A DNA stretch of 18,964 bases from Bordetella parapertussis (GCA_945901665.1 CAMDLJ010000009.1:1-18964); one strand, 5' to 3'; shown: positions 7,068 to 14,705, counted from the first letter of the stretch. Notes: generated by a model from the sequence alone, not told the origin. Numbers and translations are program-made.

Positions 7068-8372
7068 GTGAGCCTTTCCCCAGAGTCCCTGCCCCGTCGC
7101 ATTGCGCATTTGGACATGGACGCGTTTTACGCGTCGGTGGAGTTGCTGCGCTACCCCCAGCTCAAAGGCCTGCCGGTGGTGATTGGTGGTGGGCGTCGGC
7201 GCGAGGACCTCTTGATCGAGCGGCTGCGCACTGAGCGGCCCGAGCGCGAATGGACCGCCCACGATCTGGCCGACATACCCGTGGAATTTTTCCCCCGCAT
7301 CAGCGGCTATGTGGGGCGCGGTGTCATCACCACCGCCACCTACGCGGCGCGCCAATTTGGCGTGGGCTCGGCCATGGGCGTGATGAAAGCGGCCAAGCTG
7401 TGCCCCGATGCCATTTTGTTGCCGGTCGATTTTGAGCAGTACCGACACTATTCACGCCAGTTCAAAGGCCTGATCACCGAGATTGCCCCGCTGATGGAAG
7501 ACCGGGGTGTGGACGAGGTGTATATCGACTTCACCGATGTTCCCGGTGGTCAACGCGAGGGTGGGCGGGTGTTGGCGCGGCTGATCCAAAAAAGCATTTT
7601 TCAAGCCACGGGTTTGACCTGCTCAATTGGCGTGGCACCCAACAAACTGTTAGCCAAGATGGCCAGCGAGCTGAACAAACCCAATGGCATCTCTATCTTG
7701 CACCCGCCAGATTTGGCCACCCACATCTGGCCCCTGCCCTGTCGCAAGATCAATGGCATCGGCCCCAAAGCCGAAGCCAAATTGCTGGCCCATGGCATCC
7801 GCACCATTGGCGAGTTGGCCACCCATGAGCGCGCCTGGCTGCAGGCCGAGTTTGGCAAGGCCTATGGCGCTTGGCTGTATGACGCCGCTCACGGCCAAGA
7901 TGACCGGCCAGTGCAAACCGAAAGTGAGCCGGTGTCCATGAGCCGCGAAACGACCTTCGAGCGCGACTTGCACGCGGTGCACGACCGCGCCGAGCTGGGC
8001 ACCATCTTTACCCGGCTGTGCGCGCAAGTGGCGGCCGATTTGCAACGCAAAGGCTATGTGGGCAAAACCATTGGCATCAAGCTGCGCTACGACAACTTCA
8101 AAAGCGTGACCCGCGACATCACCTTGGACCACTACACGGCCAATGCCGAAGAAATCCGCCGCCAAGCCGGGCAGTGCCTCAAGCGGGTGGCGCTCAAACA
8201 GCGCTTGCGCTTGCTCGGGGTGCGGGTCGGTTCACTGCAGCGCCTTGACTTGGCGCAGGCTTTGGCTTCTGGGGAAGCATCATCCCCAGAAGCCACAGAT
8301 GCGGATCAGGCAGATTTGTTTGCTGAAACTGTGAACACAGGACAGGCCGTATCAATGCGAGGCTGCAAGTAG
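7068..8372 (+). CDS. dinB: DNA polymerase IV (Y-family translesion polymerase)
   Basis: Y-family DNA polymerase for damage bypass. It starts at a GTG with no clear ribosome-binding site; TATCCT ends 6 bp before it, so a leaderless transcript is possible. Catalytic residues are present: Asp16 in HLDMDAFYASVE, Tyr21 as steric gate, and Asp149-Glu150 in GVDEVYID. SIGVAPNKLLAKMASELNKPNG and the INGIGPKAEAKL helix-hairpin-helix follow, then the little-finger domain. Compared with E. coli DinB there are about 38 extra residues (roughly 42-83) between the VVIGG strand and RGVITTATYAAR in the finger region; I believe this is common in related betaproteobacteria. QADLF at 414-418 is a good beta-clamp-binding motif, but 16 residues follow it, whereas it is usually at or near the C-terminus. 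The linker before it is encoded by a 13-bp perfect hairpin. Confidence 0.95.
   Translation: MSLSPESLPRRIAHLDMDAFYASVELLRYPQLKGLPVVIGGGRRREDLLIERLRTERPEREWTAHDLADIPVEFFPRISGYVGRGVITTATYAARQFGVGSAMGVMKAAKLCPDAILLPVDFEQYRHYSRQFKGLITEIAPLMEDRGVDEVYIDFTDVPGGQREGGRVLARLIQKSIFQATGLTCSIGVAPNKLLAKMASELNKPNGISILHPPDLATHIWPLPCRKINGIGPKAEAKLLAHGIRTIGELATHERAWLQAEFGKAYGAWLYDAAHGQDDRPVQTESEPVSMSRETTFERDLHAVHDRAELGTIFTRLCAQVAADLQRKGYVGKTIGIKLRYDNFKSVTRDITLDHYTANAEEIRRQAGQCLKRVALKQRLRLLGVRVGSLQRLDLAQALASGEASSPEATDADQADLFAETVNTGQAVSMRGCK
8263..8295 (+). repeat. 13-bp perfect hairpin inside the dinB 3' coding region
   Basis: TGGCTTCTGGGGA at 8263-8275 is the exact reverse complement of TCCCCAGAAGCCA at 8283-8295, with a 7-nt loop. 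It lies in frame, about 78 bp before the dinB stop, in the Ala/Ser/Glu-rich linker between the little finger and the QADLF clamp motif. Confidence 0.75.
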
Positions 8373-8378
8373 CGGCTT

Positions 8379-8410
8379 TGCCAACCCACTGGATCGAATA
8401 CAGGCTGGCA
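8379..8410. terminator. Imperfect stem-loop between dinB and the Bug gene
   Basis: TGCCAACC (8379-8386) pairs with GGCTGGCA (8403-8410) with one weak position over a 16-nt loop, in the 53-bp gap between convergent genes. No T-tract is adjacent. Confidence 0.25.
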
Positions 8411-8425
8411 CAAGCATTTGAGTCT

Positions 8426-9397
8426 TTATTGCAACTTGATACCGGTTTCTCGAATCAACTTTCCAAATCGTTCATGTTCTTGCCGGTTCAACTCGCCAAA
8501 CTGGGCTGGCGAGATGGCCCCGGGCTCCCCGCCCAAGCCCTTGAGGCGGGCTTCAACTTCGGGCAGTTTTAAGATGCGCGCCAATTCTTGTTGCAGTTTG
8601 GTCACCACCTCTTGGGGCGTTCCAGCGGTGACATACAGCCCATACCAGGTGCTCATGTCTGCACCCCTGATGCCTGTCTCAGCCAGTGTAGGCACATCGG
8701 GCAATTGCGGTGAGCGCATGGGGGTGGTCACCGCCAATGGCCTGAACTTTCCCGATTTGATTTGTGCCATGGCAGAAGATGTGGTGTCGAACATCATTTG
8801 AATGCTGCCGCCAATGATGTCCAAATGGGCCTGGCTGCTGCCCTTGTAGCTGATGTGCTCACTTTTGGTCCCTGCCGCCACATCAAAGGCCTCGCCTGCA
8901 ATGTGTTGGGTGCTGCCCACCCCCGACGAGCCGTATTTGAAGTCGCCAGGCTTGGCTTTCATGGCCTTGACCAAATCGGCCACGTTGTTGACCGGCACTT
9001 GTGCACCCACCACCAGCACATTGGGTACCGTCACGATCAGCCCAATGGGGATCAAGTCCTTCATGGGGTCAAAACCCAGCTTCATCAGGTGAGGTGCAAT
9101 GGCTTGGCCGGTATTGGTTGCCACCAACAAAGTGTGGCCATCTGGGACAGCCTTGGCCGTTATATCGGCCGCAATGGTGTTGGATGCACCAGGTTTGTTT
9201 TCAACCACCCAAGTGCCCTTGATGCCGTCGGCAAACTTCTCTGCCAGCATGCGGGCAATGATGTCGGTGCCGCCCCCTGGGCCTGCGCCAACCATGAGTT
9301 TCACGGCTTTGGTGGGGTATGGCGATTGGGCCTGGGTGGGAAGGACCACCAGCAGCAGGCTCATCAACAGGCTGGTGGTGAAGGTATTGCGATTCAT
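8426..9397 (-). CDS. Bug-family periplasmic solute receptor (tripartite tricarboxylate transport)
   Basis: Periplasmic binding protein of the TctC/Bug family, which binds carboxylates and related small molecules. The 323-residue length fits. An N-terminal signal peptide (Met-Asn-Arg-Asn, then hydrophobic TSLLMSLLLVVLP, cleavage likely after PTQA near residue 23) is followed by the family start YPTKAVKLMVGAGPGGGTDIIAR. FKYGSSGVGSTQHIAGEAF and ISYKGSSQAHLDIIGG in the middle and a C-terminal RQEHERFGKLIRETG are further Bug hallmarks. An AGGAG sits 7 nt before the ATG. It lies 50 bp downstream of the PdxA-like gene and is presumably in the same operon, so its ligand may be the substrate of that pathway. 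No TctA/TctB membrane partner is in the window, as is common for these expanded orphan receptors. Confidence 0.93.
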   Translation of the reverse strand: MNRNTFTTSLLMSLLLVVLPTQAQSPYPTKAVKLMVGAGPGGGTDIIARMLAEKFADGIKGTWVVENKPGASNTIAADITAKAVPDGHTLLVATNTGQAIAPHLMKLGFDPMKDLIPIGLIVTVPNVLVVGAQVPVNNVADLVKAMKAKPGDFKYGSSGVGSTQHIAGEAFDVAAGTKSEHISYKGSSQAHLDIIGGSIQMMFDTTSSAMAQIKSGKFRPLAVTTPMRSPQLPDVPTLAETGIRGADMSTWYGLYVTAGTPQEVVTKLQQELARILKLPEVEARLKGLGGEPGAISPAQFGELNRQEHERFGKLIRETGIKLQ

Positions 9398-9447
9398 GTG
9401 TGTGCTCCTTGGTTCAGGGTTTCAAGACCGATCCATCTCGGGCACGC

Positions 9448-10377
9448 TCAGTGCTGCCCCAGGCGACAAGCCAGGTCAAATGCATTGAACATGGCCCCTG
9501 GATGGGCCACGCCTTTGCCGGCAATGTCATAAGCGGTGCCATGTGCGGGCGTGGTGATGTGAATTGGCAGGCCCCCATGCACGGTCACACCCCGCTCAAA
9601 GCCCATCAACTTCATGGCAATTTGTCCTTGATCGTGGTACATGGTGACCACGCCGTCGTAGCCATCGGGTTTGCGAATGGCACGCACAAATGCTGTATCG
9701 GCTGGAAACGGCCCATCGGCCACACACCCGCTTTGCGCTGCCAGTCGAACACCGGGTTCAATCACACGGGCCTCTTCGTCGCCATAGTTCCCGTTGTCAC
9801 CATTGTGGGGATTGAGTCCACACACGGCGATGCGCGGGCTGGCCAGTCCACTGGCTCGCAAAGACCGATAGAGCATCTCAATGGCTTGGGACACTTTTTC
9901 AGGCGATATCAAGGCGCTGACCTGGCTCAAAGGCACATGTGATGTCACACGGGCGGTCCACAGGCCGTCGAGCACATTGAGTTCGCCGCACACACCGCTG
10001 TGGTTTAAGTTTTCTGCAAACCAACGCAACTCGTCTTCTTGGTGCATACCACCAGCACGCAGCGCGCCTTTGTTCAAAGGGGCAAAGCAAAACGCGTCGA
10101 CGGCACCCGAACGGGCCAGTTGTACGCCTTGCGCCAAGCCTTGAAGCATGAATTGACCGTTACTGGCTTGGGCTTTGGCCGGTTCAAATGCATCCGCATG
10201 CAAGCCTGCCCATTCGTGCCACTCCACAGGGCTGGGCGGTGAAAATGCTTTTTTTTGCGCAATCAACACGATTTTTGCGCGGCCACATCTTTCGGAGTTT
10301 GCCAACAATTTGGCCACCAGTTCAGGGCCAATGCCCGCTGGGTCACCGGTGAAAACGGCAATGCGTGGAACGGTCAT
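9448..10377 (-). CDS. PdxA-like NAD-dependent 4-phosphate dehydrogenase (divergent paralogue)
   Basis: Member of the PdxA family, metal- and NAD-dependent oxidative decarboxylases of phosphorylated hydroxyacids (4-hydroxythreonine 4-phosphate in vitamin B6 synthesis; threonate or erythronate 4-phosphate for PdxA2). It has 309 residues, shorter than E. coli PdxA (329). Visible are GDPAGIGPE at 11-19, the metal-binding histidines His147 (TSHVPL), His191 (GLNPHNGDNG) and His248 (MYHDQG), and HGTAYDIAGKG at 279-289. The conserved GHTE substrate loop reads MHQEDE (111-116), with Gln in place of Thr. A GGGAG precedes the ATG. Pairing with a Bug receptor and a divergent GntR regulator points to catabolism rather than B6 synthesis; the usual DUF1537 kinase partner is absent here. 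Confidence 0.85.
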   Translation of the reverse strand: MTVPRIAVFTGDPAGIGPELVAKLLANSERCGRAKIVLIAQKKAFSPPSPVEWHEWAGLHADAFEPAKAQASNGQFMLQGLAQGVQLARSGAVDAFCFAPLNKGALRAGGMHQEDELRWFAENLNHSGVCGELNVLDGLWTARVTSHVPLSQVSALISPEKVSQAIEMLYRSLRASGLASPRIAVCGLNPHNGDNGNYGDEEARVIEPGVRLAAQSGCVADGPFPADTAFVRAIRKPDGYDGVVTMYHDQGQIAMKLMGFERGVTVHGGLPIHITTPAHGTAYDIAGKGVAHPGAMFNAFDLACRLGQH

Positions 10378-10399
10378 TCAGACTCCCTCGATGGATAAC

Positions 10400-10411
10400 C
10401 TGTAATTACAG
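10400..10411. promoter_or_regulatory. Palindromic operator candidate for the GntR regulator
   Basis: CTGTAATTACAG is a perfect 12-bp palindrome in the 93-bp gap between the divergent PdxA-like and GntR genes, 22 bp before the PdxA-like start codon. Its TGT-N6-ACA core resembles the short palindromes bound by FCD-type GntR proteins. Its position fits repression of the PdxA-like/Bug operon and perhaps autoregulation. Confidence 0.55.
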
Positions 10412-10470
10412 ATCACAGTTTAAGCCGGCCATTAGAATCCCTCCCATCCGTTAATACCCTTGGTTTATTG

Positions 10471-11115
10471 ATGCCCACCAGCAACCCCATTCGCAGGAAG
10501 TCTTTGCACTCAGAAGTGACGGACCGCATCCGCCAATTGATCGTGGAGTCCCACCTGCAACCTGGGCAACGGGTGCCTGAGCTTGAGATCAGCCGTGAAT
10601 TGGGAGTCTCTCGCACCCCCATCCGAGAGGCGCTCAAAGTGCTGGCCTCAGAAGGCCTGGTTGAGTTGTTGCCCTTGCGGGGTGCAGTGGTCAAAACTTT
10701 CAGCAGAAAAGATGCCACCGATATGCTGGAGCTGATGGGCTTGTTGGAGGTTTTTGCCGCTGAAAAGGCATGCCAAGCCGATCAAAAAAAGATCGATACA
10801 GTTCTGTCAGCGCATGAAAAAATGAAACAACTTCATGCCAAGGGCAAACGATCGGAATACTTTCAAGTGAATCAGCAAATTCACGATGCCATCGTGGCAA
10901 TGGCTGAAAATGAATCCCTGACCTTGATGCACAACGCCTTGAGCAAACGCATGCGCAGTTTGCGGTTCAGCGGCAACAGCACGCCAGACAATTGGCGCAA
11001 TGCCCTGAACGAGCACGGTGAAATAGCCTCTGCACTTCAGCAAAGAGACATTAAAAAAATCAAAAAAGCAGTGGGCCTGCATTTTGAAAACACAGCCAAA
11101 CGAATGGTTGTTTGA
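10471..11115 (+). CDS. GntR-family transcriptional regulator, FCD subfamily
   Basis: DNA-binding repressor or activator of 214 residues. The N-terminal winged helix-turn-helix covers about residues 11-76, with the classical ELEISRELGVSRTPIREALK at 37-56 and the wing EGLVELLPLRGAVV. The C-terminal all-helical FCD ligand domain covers about 83-210; His138, His182 and His204 are at the usual metal-binding places, but the aspartate normally four residues before the first His is Asn134. Ligands of this subfamily are usually small organic acids. The ATG at 10471 is chosen over an adjacent in-frame TTG; neither has a good ribosome-binding site. It is divergent from the PdxA-like/Bug pair with a palindrome between them, which makes that pair its likely target. 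Confidence 0.9.
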   Translation: MPTSNPIRRKSLHSEVTDRIRQLIVESHLQPGQRVPELEISRELGVSRTPIREALKVLASEGLVELLPLRGAVVKTFSRKDATDMLELMGLLEVFAAEKACQADQKKIDTVLSAHEKMKQLHAKGKRSEYFQVNQQIHDAIVAMAENESLTLMHNALSKRMRSLRFSGNSTPDNWRNALNEHGEIASALQQRDIKKIKKAVGLHFENTAKRMVV

Positions 11116-11171
11116 GCAGGTCATTCGACAGATTTGGGCCCAGAGGTGACATCCCCAGGTTTTGGTTTGCC

Positions 11172-12092
11172 TTAAAACCGCTTGCCCACCGCGATCAGCA
11201 ACTCGTTGTAGGTGAAGTTGTGCGAGGCCTTGTCGCCTTGTGAGCTGGTCAACACATCGGGCAAGGTCACGTAGCCCATTTTGAACATGCTGCGGAAAAA
11301 CCAGCTGTCCAAAAAGTCGGCCTCCCAGCCCACGCCACCACCCGCGCTGTAACCGGCCAAGTGAAATTGGTCATTGCGCGACCGGCCCAGCATGTTCAAG
11401 GTGACATTGGTCTTGGGGTAGACAATGCCCGCCCCCACCAACGCCACCCAACGCGAGGCAAAGGGTGCCTTCCATTGGGTCACTGGGAATTGCTTTTCGT
11501 ATTCCACACTCACCACATTGAGTCCGTCGGTGTGCTCAAAGTTGAGGTAATTGGTCGACAGGGTGCGGGTGTTGCCCGTCAAGTTATCAGGTTGGGTATT
11601 GCCTGAAAAACCCACCGTTTGATCCGGCGTGACCACGTATTTCATGTGATCGAGGTTGAGCGCCCAGGCGGTATCTGGGGAGACCTGATAAGCAATGCGC
11701 AAATTCGTTTGCGGCAATGTCATGTTGCCCGGGTTCAAAAAGGTGCCGAAGATGTTTTCGGTGGTGACATCGGCTTGCATGTCATTGGCCTTCACGCCAC
11801 TGAGGGTGAAGTCGTGGTCAGCGCCCCAAAAGTGGATGTCGCTGTTGGAATAGGTCGAGCGGTTCCAACCCCAGTACACCGACCATTTGCGTCTGGCCGA
11901 AGCCGCAGCCTGCAAAGGGCTGGGGGAAGCATCGCGCTTGAGGGGCGACACAGCCGCAGGGCTGGCCTGGGCCAGTAAAACGGTGTCGGCTGCTTGGGCC
12001 TGGGCGGGGCTTTGAGACCCGCCAGCCAGGACAAACAGCGCGCACCAGACGGCTGCCCAAGGCGTTTTGGGCAGCAGGGTGGTGGTGCGCAT
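11172..12092 (-). CDS. Outer-membrane beta-barrel protein, function unknown
   Basis: A secreted protein of 306 residues. It has a long signal peptide with a hydrophobic AAVWCALFVLAGG stretch and likely cleavage after AQA near residue 34. An Ala/Pro/Ser-rich spacer precedes a region of alternating polar and aromatic strands that starts KWSVYWGWNRSTYSNSDIHF. The final residue is Phe (GKRF), the usual C-terminal signal for BAM-dependent barrel insertion. I recognise the general type (small outer-membrane barrels starting with a WSVYWGWNRS-like strand) but know no defined role. Its ATG overlaps the stop of the quinone oxidoreductase by one base (TGATG), so translation is probably coupled; a TTG at 12113 is the only earlier in-frame start and is less likely. 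The downstream neighbour converges. Confidence 0.75.
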   Translation of the reverse strand: MRTTTLLPKTPWAAVWCALFVLAGGSQSPAQAQAADTVLLAQASPAAVSPLKRDASPSPLQAAASARRKWSVYWGWNRSTYSNSDIHFWGADHDFTLSGVKANDMQADVTTENIFGTFLNPGNMTLPQTNLRIAYQVSPDTAWALNLDHMKYVVTPDQTVGFSGNTQPDNLTGNTRTLSTNYLNFEHTDGLNVVSVEYEKQFPVTQWKAPFASRWVALVGAGIVYPKTNVTLNMLGRSRNDQFHLAGYSAGGGVGWEADFLDSWFFRSMFKMGYVTLPDVLTSSQGDKASHNFTYNELLIAVGKRF

Positions 12093-13075
12093 CAAAGGGT
12101 CAGAATCGTGCAACCGGTGGTTTTGCGCGCTTCTAAATCGCGGTGGGCTTGTTGCACCTGCTCCAGGGGATAACGCTGTTCGATGTTGATCTTGACCTTG
12201 CCGCTGGTGACGATGTCAAACAGGTCTTTGGACATGGCCATCGCCCCTTCATGGGTGGCGATGTGGGTGAACAAGGTTTGGCGGGTCACAAACAGCGAAC
12301 CCTTGTTGCCCAAGATGCCCGGGGCAAAGGGTGGCACGGGGCCAGAGGCATTGCCAAAGCTGGCCATCAAACCAAAGGGTGACAAGCAGTCCAGCGACTT
12401 CTCCCAGGTGTCTTTGCCCACCGAGTCATAAACCACTTTGACGCCTTTGCCACCGGTGATGTCTTTCACGCGGGCGGCAAAGTCTTCGGTGGCATAGTTG
12501 ATGACATGGGCGGCACCGTTGGCCTTGGCCAGCGCGCACTTGGCATCGCTGCCCGCTGTGCCAATGAGTTGGTAGCCTAGGGCTTTGGCCCATTGGCAAG
12601 CGATCAGGCCCACACCACCGGCGGCGGCATGGAACAGCACAAAGTCACCGGCTTGCAAACCGCCTTGGGGCAGGGTGCGCTTGAGCAAGAACTGGGCGGT
12701 CATGCCCTTGAGCATCATGGCCGCGCCGGTGTCGAAGTCGATCGCGTCGGGCAATTTGCACACCACTTTGGCAGGCATCACCCGCACCTCGCAATAGCTG
12801 CCAGGGGGCTGGCTGGCATAGGCAGCGCGGTCACCCACTTGGAGGTGGGTCACACCAGGGCCCACGGCCTCGACCACACCAGAGGCTTCCATGCCCAGGT
12901 TCAAGGGCATGGGCAAGGGGTACAGGCCGGTGCGTTGGTACACGTCGATGAAGTTCAGGCCCACCGCTTTGTGGCGGATGCGGATTTCGCCGGGGCCGGG
13001 GTCGCCCACGGTGACATCAACGATTTTGAGGACTTCGGGACCACCGTTTTGGTCGATGCGGACAGCTCTGGTCAT
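12092..13075 (-). CDS. NADPH:quinone oxidoreductase, zinc-independent MDR family
   Basis: Cytoplasmic medium-chain reductase related to zeta-crystallin and E. coli QorA, reducing quinones or enones with NADPH. It has 327 residues. The N-terminal catalytic GroES-like domain shows KAVGLNFIDVYQRTGLYP at 36-53, the signature region of quinone reductases, and GMEASGVVEAVGPGV. The zinc-binding cysteines of alcohol dehydrogenases are absent. The Rossmann domain has AAAGGVG at 150-156 for the dinucleotide. The C-terminal half, YDSVGKDTWEKSLDCLSPFG and GSLFVTRQTLFTH, is typical. A GGAG precedes the ATG. The outer-membrane protein gene overlaps its stop codon. Upstream it is divergent from an EamA transporter across 127 bp. 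Confidence 0.93.
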   Translation of the reverse strand: MTRAVRIDQNGGPEVLKIVDVTVGDPGPGEIRIRHKAVGLNFIDVYQRTGLYPLPMPLNLGMEASGVVEAVGPGVTHLQVGDRAAYASQPPGSYCEVRVMPAKVVCKLPDAIDFDTGAAMMLKGMTAQFLLKRTLPQGGLQAGDFVLFHAAAGGVGLIACQWAKALGYQLIGTAGSDAKCALAKANGAAHVINYATEDFAARVKDITGGKGVKVVYDSVGKDTWEKSLDCLSPFGLMASFGNASGPVPPFAPGILGNKGSLFVTRQTLFTHIATHEGAMAMSKDLFDIVTSGKVKINIEQRYPLEQVQQAHRDLEARKTTGCTILTL

Positions 13076-13164
13076 GTTGGGACTCCAATAATTTTGGTTG
13101 TGATGGTTGGGCTGCCTGTTTCCGCCAGTGGGACCCGCAGCGCCCCTGCATTATCGGTCCATCA

Positions 13165-13205
13165 AGTGGCGCCCGGCCCCATGGGTTAGAGTGGCGCTCC
13201 CCATG
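13165..13205 (+). repeat. Short direct repeat with minimal ORF before the EamA gene
   Basis: AGTGGCGC followed closely by CCCCATG occurs twice, at 13165-13183 and 13190-13205. The second copy carries the transporter's start codon. The ATG of the first copy opens a two-codon frame (ATG GGT TAG) ending at 13189. Confidence 0.45.
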
Positions 13206-14141
13206 ACCACATCTGCCACACCCCGCCTGAGCCTGGGCACCGCCTTCTTGCTGACCATGCCGCCCCTGCTGTGGTCGGCCAATTCGGTGATTGGGCGCAT
13301 GATCCACGACGAAGTCCCGCCGGTGACACTCAACCTGCTGCGCTGGTTGGTGGCGCTGGTGTTGTTGCTGCCGCTGGCACACCGCATGCTGCACCTGGAC
13401 AGCCCGCTGTGGACACACTGGCGGCGCTATTTGTTTTTGGGCCTGTTGGGTGTGGCTTGTTACAACACCTTTCAATACCTGGCCCTGCGCACCACCACCC
13501 CCATCAACGTGACCTTGGTGGCATCGAGTGCACCGGTGTTCATGCTGGCCATGGGAACCTTGTTTTATGGCCAGCGGGTGCGGCGCGATCAGATCATTGG
13601 GGCGGTGATGTCCATCATTGGTGTGATGCTGGTGATGTGCCGGGGTGAATGGCAACTCTTGGCCCAGGTGCAGTTTGTCGAGGGCGATGTGTTTGTGCTG
13701 ATCGCCACCGCCGCTTGGGCTTGGTACAGCTGGCAAATCAGCCTGCCCGACCGCGACCCACCAGAAATTCGCAACCACTGGGCCAATTTTTTGATGGCCC
13801 AGGTGGTGATGGGCTTGGTCTGGTCGAGTTTGTTCAGCGCCGCCGAATGGACGCTGACCGACGCCCACATCCATTGGAGTTGGCCCGTGGTGGCAGCCCT
13901 TTTGTACATTGGCATTGGCCCGGCGGTGCTGGCCTATCGTTGCTGGGGCTTGGGTGTTCAAAGAGTAGGCCCCAACATCGCCGGATTTTTCAGCAACCTC
14001 ACCCCGGTGTTTGCCGCTGTGCTGTCCAGCCTGGTGCTGGGCGAGTGGCCGCAGTGGTACCACTTGGTGGCCTTTGTCTTGATCGTGGGCGGGATAGTGG
14101 TGTCGTCCCAGCCGCAACGCCCCCAAACCGACACGGCCTGA
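13203..14141 (+). CDS. EamA-family (drug/metabolite transporter) membrane protein
   Basis: Inner-membrane protein of 312 residues with about ten hydrophobic segments in two EamA repeats. The first runs from LGTAFLLTMPPLLWSANSVIGR (about residues 9-30) to VMSIIGVMLVMCRG (about 136-149), the second from EGDVFVLIATAAWAWYSW (about 160-177) to LVAFVLIVGGIVVSSQ (about 290-305). The family exports or imports small metabolites and amino acids; the substrate is unknown. The ATG at 13203 is chosen because it directly precedes the first membrane helix; the longer frame from 13107 adds 32 residues that look like non-coding sequence. The ribosome-binding site is weak. The gene is divergent from the quinone oxidoreductase and convergent with the DUF1993 gene. 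Confidence 0.88.
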   Translation: MTTSATPRLSLGTAFLLTMPPLLWSANSVIGRMIHDEVPPVTLNLLRWLVALVLLLPLAHRMLHLDSPLWTHWRRYLFLGLLGVACYNTFQYLALRTTTPINVTLVASSAPVFMLAMGTLFYGQRVRRDQIIGAVMSIIGVMLVMCRGEWQLLAQVQFVEGDVFVLIATAAWAWYSWQISLPDRDPPEIRNHWANFLMAQVVMGLVWSSLFSAAEWTLTDAHIHWSWPVVAALLYIGIGPAVLAYRCWGLGVQRVGPNIAGFFSNLTPVFAAVLSSLVLGEWPQWYHLVAFVLIVGGIVVSSQPQRPQTDTA

Positions 14142-14150
14142 GGAGTGACC

Positions 14151-14182
14151 ACCCAGGCTCAGGGGCTGTGAAGCCCCCGGGT
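14151..14182. terminator. Stem-loop between convergent EamA and DUF1993 genes
   Basis: GGGGCT (14162-14167) pairs with AGCCCC (14172-14177) across a GTGA loop, and an outer ACCC (14151-14154) pairs with GGGT (14179-14182). It lies in a 45-bp gap between two converging stop codons. No T-run follows on either strand, so termination strength is uncertain. Confidence 0.45.
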
Positions 14183-14186
14183 CTCG

Positions 14187-14705
14187 TCAAGGCTGGTTGG
14201 CGCCCATCAGGTAGTCGCGTTTGCCCACCGGCGTGCCATTCAAGCGCAGCAGGTTGTAAACGGTGGTGATGTGGAAGTACATATTGGGCAATATCCACAT
14301 CGTCACGTAGTCTTGGCCACGCAGGGTGTGGCTGCCCGCTTTGCCCACCGGAAAGGTGAACGACTGCTCTTCGCGCCCATCGATGGCGCTGGCCGGCACC
14401 GTGGCCAACCAAGCCAGGGTTTTTTGGATGCGCGCTTGCAACTCTTCAATGGTGGACTCGCTGTCGTCATACTTGGGCGCTTCCATGCCGGCCACGCGGG
14501 CCACACCGTTTTTAACCACATCGCAAGCGATGAAAATTTGGTTCTTAAAGGGCAGCATGTCCGGCGCCAAGCGCTCGGTGATGTGCACATTGGCATCAAA
14601 CCCACGGGCCTGGGCATCAGCGTGGGCTTTGTCGAGCAAATGGCTCAAGTGGCCCAGCATGGCCGTGCACACGGGCAAACAGGTTTGGGACAAAGATATG
14701 GACAT
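14187..14705 (-). CDS. DUF1993 family protein
   Basis: A cytoplasmic protein of 172 residues matching the DUF1993 type. The N-terminus LSQTCLPVCTAMLGHLSHLLDKA is followed by APDMLPFKNQIFIACDVVKNGVARVAG, and the C-terminal NMYFHITTVYNLLRLNGTPVGKRDYL block is the family's most recognisable part. The helical pattern recalls the DinB/YfiT-like four-helix bundle. No enzymatic activity is known to me for the family. It starts 18 bp after the SDR gene on the same strand and is probably the last gene of the EamA-SDR-DUF1993 transcript. The ribosome-binding site is poor. Confidence 0.83.
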   Translation of the reverse strand: MSISLSQTCLPVCTAMLGHLSHLLDKAHADAQARGFDANVHITERLAPDMLPFKNQIFIACDVVKNGVARVAGMEAPKYDDSESTIEELQARIQKTLAWLATVPASAIDGREEQSFTFPVGKAGSHTLRGQDYVTMWILPNMYFHITTVYNLLRLNGTPVGKRDYLMGANQP

